This document shows, one piece after another, positions 57,483-64,000 of a stretch of 64,000 nt of DNA. The stretch spans positions 544,001 through 608,000 of the forward strand of contig BROG01000368.1 in the NCBI GenBank assembly GCA_030159075.1, given 5' to 3'. Origin of the DNA: Atrina japonica (taxonomy: Eukaryota; Mollusca; Bivalvia; Pterioida; Pinnidae). The notes below the pieces were generated by a model. The model ran no database searches. It had not been told where the DNA came from and worked only from the letters and a program-made list of their open reading frames with translations. The translations under genes and the position numbers were made by a program. Each line of letters begins with the position of its first letter. The first letter of the stretch is position 1.

Positions 57483-57990
57483 ATAAAGTATTTGGCACCT
57501 CCATGGTCGACCGATAAGAGCATCCAACTTTAAAAGGTGAAGTTTGTCACCTGAAGTCAGTGCAGGTGGTTTAAACCCAGCCGATTTTGTTCTAAGAAAG
57601 TTTACTTGCAGTTGTTGTTGTATGTTGTATTGTGGTTTAATGTACTCAAGAATCTTTCACTCATATGGAGACGTCACCAAATGCTGGTGAAGGGCTTCAA
57701 ATTTTGGCCTATGCACGGCACTTACGGCTATGGAGCAGTGAGGATTCTTTAACGTGCTGACACTTACTGTGGCACAGGACCTCAGTTTTTACTGTCTCAT
57801 CTGAAGGACAGGAAAAACCAGCCGCCTCCACTGAGGCTGGAGCCCGCGACCCTGCGGTTGAGAACCGAACACTACAGCTGAGCTACGACTGCTCTCAGTT
57901 TATATGCGGAATCATGGTTGCTTCTTGTTGGTTACAATGCATTGTCTCTTCTCCAGCATTAAAAAACCTGAAAAAGTGTTGAATGCGGTG
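57483..57990 (+). mobile_element. SINE family 1, copy 5, split by SINE family 2
   Basis: The head (GGCACCTCCATGGTCGACCG, ATAAGAGCATCCAACTTTAA, GGTTTAAACCCAGCC) and body start are at 57483-57611. The body resumes at 57897 (AGTTTATATGCGG, TTGGTTACAATGCATTGTCT, AGTGTTGAATGCGGTGTAAA). The intervening block is a complete family 2 SINE. Confidence 0.82.
57612..57896 (-). mobile_element. SINE family 2, copy 2, nested, with target-site duplication
   Basis: The body words are those of copy 1 (CTTTCACTCATATGGAGACG, GAAGGGCTTCAAATTTTGGC, GTGAGGATTCTTTAACGTGC). The right end has the tRNA-like GAGAACCGAACACTACAGCT. It is flanked by AGTTTACTTGCAG (57599-57611) and AGTTTATATGCGG (57897-57909), a 13-bp duplication with three differences. 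Confidence 0.82.
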
Positions 57991-58163
57991 TAAATCACAA
58001 ATCAACAGATAAACAAAACAAAACAATTTTAGTACATTATACCTTTTTTATTTACACATAGTTCGAAAATGATTTTTGTTTTGCTATCTGCAACTTTGTA
58101 TTTGCTTAAATTAAAATAATAAAACAAAAATGGGAATTCCATCGGCGTTGAAGTGTCTCCCAT

Positions 58164-58349
58164 TTAACACTTGAATTTCTCCAATTCAACGGAGTTCTTT
58201 ATCTGCCAGTTACTTCTTCCGGTTAAATTGAACCAGACAAGATCTTTGAATGTTGAACAGTATTCTTTCTCAGATTTCACAAAAGAGTCAACATAAGATG
58301 GATCAGCCGGCCTCCATTTGGAATTGAAATCAAGTAACGTTGAAATTCT
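58164..58349 (-). CDS. SLC6 transporter terminal exon
   Basis: Acceptor TGTTTTTCAG (reverse strand, 58350-58359), 61 codons and TAA at 58166-58164. It starts RISTLLDF at the exon position where vertebrate SLC6 genes also begin an exon after helix 12 (for example before RLKNATKP in SLC6A9), and it contains KWRPADP, the counterpart of DWGPA. Confidence 0.8.
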   Translation of the reverse strand, partial: RISTLLDFNSKWRPADPSYVDSFVKSEKEYCSTFKDLVWFNLTGRSNWQIKNSVELEKFKC

Positions 58350-61300
58350 CTGAAAAACACAATCAACATTGTTCTATAATATAAAAGACTCTTTAGGGAG
58401 AGGCCAGGGCCGACGTCACCAAATTTACTCAGTACTCAAGCTCAACGAACTTTTCACGATTTTAAGGTAAAAACATACAAACTTTATTCTGCAATTGGAC
58501 TTGTTTGTATATTGATAACATACTATTTAAGTAATGATAAAAATTATTGCTCATTTGAAGAAAACTTTAGAAATATTTCAAAAATGTCAAATTTTGTGTA
58601 TCGTTTTCAACGTAATTATTCGTTTTTTACAGGAAAATCATAAGTGTGACGCAAAAATTTATATGTTGATTAAAAATATAATATGACTAAAATCCAAAAG
58701 CTTTATATTTTTATAGTTAATGTAAATGATATTGACTAAATTTGGTGACTTCAGGCTCTGGTCCTATCCCATTTGAATGAAAACAGGTTTTGCAGTGCCT
58801 AGAATCAATTACACAACACTGTCACATGTTCATGTGCTTCATCTCCTTTCCAATAAATTTTCGGGCATGTCATTACCGGCGATCGCCTCAAAAATCTTAT
58901 TTTAAGGGGCCCTAAATACCGGGAAGCCCGTTCCTTTATTGGCGTCAGAATTTCAGTTTAGTTTTGGATTCTGTCGAAGAGCCAGAACGATGGGCCAAAC
59001 ATGAAGACGTAGAACCAGACACTTTGTCTGAATGGCTGAAAGCCATACGAATAAAATCTCGTATCAAAAACTTAAAGGGACTATGAAAACACGTTATCCC
59101 TCTGTATTTAATGATCCAAAGTAGTAACTGAACTGGATAGGTTACATTCCAATATGTACTGGTCACTAAAATTACTATAATTGTTTATTAAAGAACTTGG
59201 GTTTAATAAATTCTGGAAATTCCTACATACACACGTAGCTCACTTTCAAAGGACGAGATCCTTCAAAAAATTACACTCATTTGATATACCTACAACGGAG
59301 ACCGATTTCGAGCTATTTATACTGGATACCTAAACTTCATAAAAACCCAAAAGCAAAGATACATAGCAGGATCCAGCAAATGTTCTACCAAACCTTTATC
59401 TTTACTCCTTACTCCAGGAGAAACTTCAAAAAATACTGTACAGTTGCTTATTCCAGAAGCGGTGTAAATCAGATGTGGATACTTAAAAATTCTAAACAGC
59501 TTTTAGAAAGTTAGAGACACAATTTTTCTCGATTCACAGTATCAAAACTTATGTACTATTCCACATAAAAAAATTAAAAGAAAGGCTTTTTTAGCATTCA
59601 TAGACAACTGCTTTTTCACTAAAGGTGGTACCCGAGTGTGCTATCAGGATACTTATTTCGTCAAACACCACTCTGATTTACACATAAGTATTGAAGTTGA
59701 TATAAAAAACGCTGGAATTTCTAATAGAAATATATTTGTAAGTAGACGTGGTCTTTCAACAAATGTCGGCATTCCTATGGGAACCAATTGTGCTCCTTTA
59801 TTGGCCGACCTGTTCCTTTATTATAGGACTTCATTCAGAAACTGCTGAATCAAGGAAAAAGTTAGCGGTGTCCTTTAATTTTGACATTTAGATATATCGA
59901 CGACGTTTTGTCAATTAATAATGACAATTTTCATACATAGTCAATGGATATATCCCAGCGAACTAGAAATTAAAGATAAACAGAATCAAGCACGCTTCAT
60001 ACTTAAATTTTACTTAAATCAACACAGACGGGAAATTAGCAACCAAGCTATACGATAAAACGATTTCGGCTTTCCATCGTAAATTTTCCACATTTAAGTA
60101 GTCATCACCTGCATATGGAGTTTATATTTCACAAATTGATCCGATATGCCAGGGGGCACAACATATGAAGATTTCATATACAGGGTAAACTACTCACTGA
60201 CAAATATGACACAGGGATATCGAAAACCGCGTTTAATGTCGACGTCCGCAAATTTTAATAATAGTCTTGTTTGCGACTACTGTTTCAAAAGTGAAATGTT
60301 GAGTTTCCTTTTCGTTGGCGGTTGTTGAGACGTCTGTACCAATTGTGCGAGGAAAACATTTTCTTGACTGTGGAACGGCGGGTGTGACCGGTCGACAGGG
60401 GATGCTTACTCCTCCATGGCACCTGATCCCACCTCTTGGTTTCCAGAGGTCCGTGTTTGTCCATTTTTACCGGATTTGTATCTATGTCCTGGACATCCTA
60501 TTGATTTATACTTTGGTATCTGAGATTTTTATATTCTAGAGTGTGTTCGACTAAACAACTTGTTTTAGATGAGTCGTACTCCTAAAAATAAAGTATAATT
60601 GTTATGAGTATAGGTGTATAGGTCTTCCAAGGTAAAGTTGGTTGGTTTTCAACCTTAGACAAGAGGGCAAATTTAAAATGAAAGCAAAAATTTCAAATTA
60701 AAAACTGAAGTATCGACAAACAGGTCATCCATGAGACCATTGTGATTTAGGGCAAATTTAAGACAGGGTGAATATGTTTTCTGTCGTGTAAAAGACGAAA
60801 ATAACCAGAGGCAAAAACTTTCAGGAATACAGTGCTACCATAAATAGTGGAACATAGAACCAAAACGCCACAACACGTAAGTGTAAATATTACCTTTCTT
60901 AGACTTCCTTTTGTACGGTAAATCCACAACCTTAAAACAGCTGATGATTGAGGTCATGGAGATGCACCCGATCCCGTTTGCAAATTCAGGATAGTGGTAA
61001 TCCCCGAGTGTAGGTGGCTTGTATTTATATAGACTAACAAACAGCAAAAACTGAAATATAGATTTAAAACTTTATTATAGATAATCGTTCAAGGCATTCA
61101 TCATATTAATGTTTTCACGTGGCCTGCCTGTACATTACATATTAAAATGGATATAATTACGTTTAATTATATTGAATCACAATTCCCAATAAAAGTTATC
61201 AAAGTGCATATAAATATATTGTAAATGTTTGAAACTTAAATGAAACAATTGTTTTCGAAAAAGGAATGTTTATAAAGAAAGTATATTTAATGCGGACCAA

Positions 61301-63038
61301 CGTGGTGCTAAAACACCTGACCAAGATATTATGAATTTCACAATTCGTGTTACTCTACGGATGCCACAAACTACACGAGAAAGGCCTATCAATTTTAGAA
61401 AAATACATGTGCAAGGAAATAGATGACACAAGGGTGTCCTACAATTTCACTGTAAATTTGATATTCGATGTACGATTTCGATGACACCTAGATGTTCCTA
61501 CAGTTCACATTAATTTCTATATCAAATGAACGATATCATTGGCATCTAGCAATCCGGAAAATTTATGGTAAATATATTAAATGTACGTACAATAAATTCC
61601 TTTGTCTTTGCCCAGTAATGGGTAAATGATACGATATATGTGCGTCTTATTGTGTTATATGTATGCATAGTGAATTGAGCTAAAACGTATCTGTAATTAG
61701 TAGTTACACAGTGACTGTCTTACGGAGACTCTTTTTGACAGGGGAATAGCCGATACCCTGTAAAGTTTTCTAAACAGTCACAGGGTGACCGGTTGACAGG
61801 GGGTGCTTTCTCCCCATCACACCCGAACCTACTTCTGTATTTTCAAATGTGTGTGTATCCAATTTTCACCTGATTTGTATATGGTCTCATGGGCCTTATT
61901 TCGATAAATACTTTGGTTTCTGTGATTTTTTATTTCTATTTCTTAATGCCTGTACCTTCGAAATTAGCAGTTTTATTACAGACACTTACAAAACAGATAG
62001 GTTAGGCCCTACTTTTATCAATAACTAAATTACTGTGTTAAGAATATTAATTTGCTCGAAAAATCTAATTTACATTTTGGATGTAAGAATTCCATTACTG
62101 ATTTATTGACAAAAGCACTGAAGAGCTGTAATTGGTATTTTGTATTCGAATTATCATCAACTTGACATTGAAAGCTATTTTGATATACACGCATTATCAA
62201 AATATATAAACAGTAAAATAAAGCAAATGCATTGATGTAAGTCAAGAAAAAAGTATGTGACGTCATAAAGCAGCAGTGGAACGCAAATCCGCTACCAGCT
62301 TTCAACTTCACCATTGAATTAACGTTTAAGAATCAATTTGATTTTTTGTAGGAATTATTCACATGTCATTTGCACATCATTTTGACGTTTCAAAATTCAT
62401 GGATATTTTCTCAATTCAAATTCACGATTCACTCTAATATTATCTTACTATCACTGCTGGTGGACATATTGTCCCCGAGGATACTTGTCACTCGGTACAT
62501 ATACATTTAATGGATAAAGAAGTATACTTTGGTATCTGAGATTGTTATATTACTGCTGTTTTCAGTCATATTCCTGCACTGCATAGTTATGTAACAAATA
62601 TTCAGATTCTATATTTAGCATACCATAAACTGTAGAATATTTAGTAAAGGAACTCACAATCTACTCTTTCTCTATTCAAAACTTGTATAGTGTGATCATA
62701 CGTCCGCATGGTTGTACGCTGGAATAGTTATATGTTTAAATATGTCGGCACGAGTATGTAGGGAAGCTTACAATGATATTTGTCGTAGAACATTGGATAT
62801 TGGATACATGGACATGCCTGAATTCTAATTGAACATTTTAATGTTCTTGTTTGGTGATGATTAAACCTTCAATATTCATTTGGTAAACTACCTCAAAACT
62901 CGTAACATTTCCAATTATCAGACTTTAACGAACTTACCAGTAGTGATACAGGTAGGATAAAAGCTATACAAACTCTCACAAGTCCAGGTAATGGCCGCCC
63001 TATCATCATGTGTATGTCCCTGTTAACGCGATCTCCAC
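58164..63038 (-). CDS. SLC6-family Na+/Cl--coupled transporter, C-terminal exons (5' end off window)
   Basis: SLC6 proteins are twelve-helix plasma-membrane symporters for neurotransmitters, glycine or other amino acids. Three minus-strand exons are seen. 63038-62938 gives DRVNRDIHMMIGRPLPGLVR then VCIAFILPVSLL, the DI.MM.G.....W..C..F..P helix 11 motif. 61050-60931 gives FLLFVSLYKYKPPTLGDYHY then PEFANGIGCI, the YP.WA..IG start of helix 12. 58349-58164 gives RISTLLDFNSKWRPADPSYV then DSFVKSEKEYC and a stop, the cytosolic tail with a W.PADP block. Phases are 0/0 between them. The middle donor is uncertain: GTTGTG at 60930 is in phase but weak, while the strong GTAATA at 60893 would be out of phase. 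The intron at 58350-60930 holds a PLE. Substrate not inferable. Confidence 0.87.
58770..60535 (+). mobile_element. Decayed PLE copy in the SLC6 intron
   Basis: Plus strand, opposite to the host gene. Blocks in shifting frames: TCSCASSPFQ.IFGHVITGD (about 58823-58878), GPKYREARSF, WAKHEDVEPDTLSEWLKAIR, SYLYWIPKLHKNPKAK, YSRSGVNQMWILKNSKQLLE, STNVGIPMGTNCAPLLADLF (motif B), RYIDDVLSINNDNFHT (motif C, about 59890), then the C-terminal half at 59940-60330 with many small deletions, and the 3' UTR to 60535. The C-terminal half is close to fragment 4 (34843-35530) but carries many small deletions. Confidence 0.85.
60640..60850. repeat. Dispersed repeat shared with 19490-19680
   Basis: Words CCTTAGACAAGAG, GTGAATATGTTTTCTGTCGT and GACGAAAATAACCAGAGGCA are in the same order as in 19490-19680. 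Nature unknown; it lies in the SLC6 intron. Confidence 0.45.
60931..61050 (-). CDS. SLC6 transporter exon, helix 11 end and helix 12
   Basis: Acceptor TATATTTCAG on the minus strand, then FLLFVSLYKYKPPTLGDYHY and PEFANGIGCISMTSIISCFK, 40 codons to the GTTGTG donor. If the stronger GTAATA donor is used the exon reads on through VVDLPYKRKSKK to 60894, which fits the basic stretch after helix 12 in the family but then does not join the last exon in phase. Confidence 0.82.
61051..62937. other. SLC6 intron with PLE 3' UTR remnants
   Basis: No exon recognised. 61730-61935 is PLE 3' UTR-like (GGGTGACCGGTTGACAGGGG, CACACCCGAACCTACTTCTG, CACCTGATTTGTATATGGTC). 62445-62555 has a weaker match ending TATACTTTGGTATCTGAGAT. 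Confidence 0.5.
61730..61935 (+). mobile_element. PLE 3' UTR, fragment 7 (diverged)
   Basis: GGGTGACCGGTTGACAGGGG, TGCTTTCTCCCCATCACACC, CACCTGATTTGTATATGGTC and AATACTTTGGTTTCTGTGAT follow the block order of the other PLE 3' UTRs, with strong divergence. Confidence 0.65.
62938..63038 (-). CDS. SLC6 transporter exon, helix 11 region
   Basis: Acceptor TTTGTTTTTAG and donor GTAAGT, both on the minus strand. After two bases of a split codon it gives GDRVNRDIHMMIGRPLPGLV and RVCIAFILPVSLL. The DIHMMIG...P.....C.AF..P pattern is typical of the loop before helix 11 in SLC6 transporters. Exons for helices 1-10 should lie to the right of the window. Confidence 0.85.
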
Positions 63039-63065
63039 CTAAAAACAAACCATGTACTATTAGTG

Positions 63066-63226
63066 TATGTCATATATATTCCCATAATTATGTTGGTTTT
63101 AGTAATGGGTGTGCACTATGCTTTCAAACATATACACATTTTTGGTGTATATAATATATATTCCCTTTATTATGTTGATTTTAGTAATTGGTGTGCACTA
63201 TGCTTTCAACCATATACACATTTTTG
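63066..63226. repeat. Tandem duplication of about 80 bp
   Basis: TTATGTTGGTTTTAGTAATG with GGTGTGCACTATGCTTTCAA and ACATATACACATTTTTGGTG is repeated as TTATGTTGATTTTAGTAATT with GGTGTGCACTATGCTTTCAA and CCATATACACATTTTTGGTA. It lies in the intron upstream of the SLC6 helix 11 exon. Confidence 0.88.
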
Positions 63227-63879
63227 GTATAGTAAATGCGACACATAATAATATCGTTTTTCTTACCATGCCTTTTCTGTCGTTCCTTCAGTCTGGAAAT
63301 GCTTGTCTGGGTCTACATTGCCATATTATTTATCCTCTATTGTTGGGTTTATGTCTATTTCAGCGCAGTAAACGTTAACACTATATGGTTTATTGTATCA
63401 CTTTACTTAAACAGAAACCACTTGATATAGCTAAACTTCCTTGCATAAAGTATAATAATATTTGATTATGTGTGAGAATCCATATACATGTATATAAAAT
63501 TAAAAAATGTACCCAACTTTTGAGCACTTTAGAAAGTATGTCATCTGTTTAACCATGTGACGAAACAAATATCTATTTTTTTCGAGTCCTCAAAACATAC
63601 AAGAAATTACATACACTTAATTTCATTTGACGATTTTCTTTAGTGAAAATTTTCCAAAAACTATACCTTAATGATACTTGTTTTATTTTAAGTTATATAA
63701 TTTATAGTTTTCTATAGACCAATCATTATTAGCTGTACATAGAAATGGGTGCAAGACAAATTTGAATCAATAGGGTTTATAATTTTAATGGTTTAAAATT
63801 GAGTAGTAATCCCTATCATATTGTCACTTCTAGGTCATTTCACAAGCAGTTATACACAATGTTTTGGTGAGAATTTGAC
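63227..63879. other. No recognised feature
   Basis: Expected to be SLC6 intron. No further SLC6 exon could be recognised on the minus strand. Confidence 0.4.
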
Positions 63880-64000
63880 AGTGGAAGTGACTTGGTGACA
63901 GGCAATTGGTAACATTACAACGGCACCTGGCCCCACATCAGAATTTTCCGGTGGTTCGTGTCCATTATTTGCAATGTTATTATAATGGCTTACAGACGTT
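63880..64000 (+). mobile_element. PLE 3' UTR, fragment 8 (diverged, runs off the edge)
   Basis: GACTTGGTGACAGGCAATTG, CGGCACCTGGCCCCACATCA, TTTTCCGGTGGTTCGTGTCC and ATTATTTGCAATG parallel the ..GGTCGACAGGGG / GGCACCTGATCCCACCTC / TTTCCAGAGGTCCGTGTTTG order of other PLE tails. Confidence 0.6.

Noticed and set aside
63236..63400. Additional SLC6 exon on the minus strand near 63.3 kb
   Set aside because: A possible acceptor and donor exist, but no frame gives SLC6-like residues.

Overview
The window is eukaryotic nuclear DNA, most probably from a bivalve or other lophotrochozoan mollusc. It is AT-rich, has GT-AG introns of hundreds to thousands of bases, and is crowded with decayed retroelements, tRNA-derived SINEs, fold-back elements and minisatellites. 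The species assignment is inference. There is no operon, CRISPR array or prokaryotic feature.

Three host genes can be supported. (1) PIGT, the GPI-transamidase subunit PIG-T, lies on + from 3389 to about 16.6 kb. Nine coding exons were reconstructed by hand; the signal-peptide exon is not seen and probably lies to the left. Its third visible exon carries two in-frame TGA codons and looks frame-disrupted. (2) An intronless class A (rhodopsin-like) GPCR lies on + at 28064-29197. (3) The last three coding exons of an SLC6-family Na+/Cl- coupled transporter lie on - at 58164-58349, 60931-61050 and 62938-63038; the rest of the gene is off the right edge.

Region by region: 0-3.4 kb holds a LINE fragment and a DNA element with long terminal inverted repeats. 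3.4-16.6 kb is PIGT, with minisatellites in two introns and the 3' UTR, a segmental duplication and two SINEs in the last intron. 16.6-28 kb is gene-free: a GT-rich minisatellite, a SINE, Penelope-like element (PLE) tails, a decayed I/Nimb-type LINE, a (TA)n tract, a MITE and a hammerhead-ribozyme-like motif. 28-29.2 kb is the GPCR, followed by an 85-90-bp tandem repeat. 29.9-58 kb is gene-free repeat-rich DNA: SINEs, PLE copies, a dead mariner, a 1.4-kb 29-bp minisatellite, MITEs and nested insertions. 58-64 kb is the SLC6 3' end, with a decayed PLE in its last visible intron.

The genes do not form a pathway. The best leads for follow-up are the disrupted PIGT exon, the hammerhead-like motif, and several nested insertions whose empty sites are present in the same window. 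No clearly new molecular system could be demonstrated from sequence alone.
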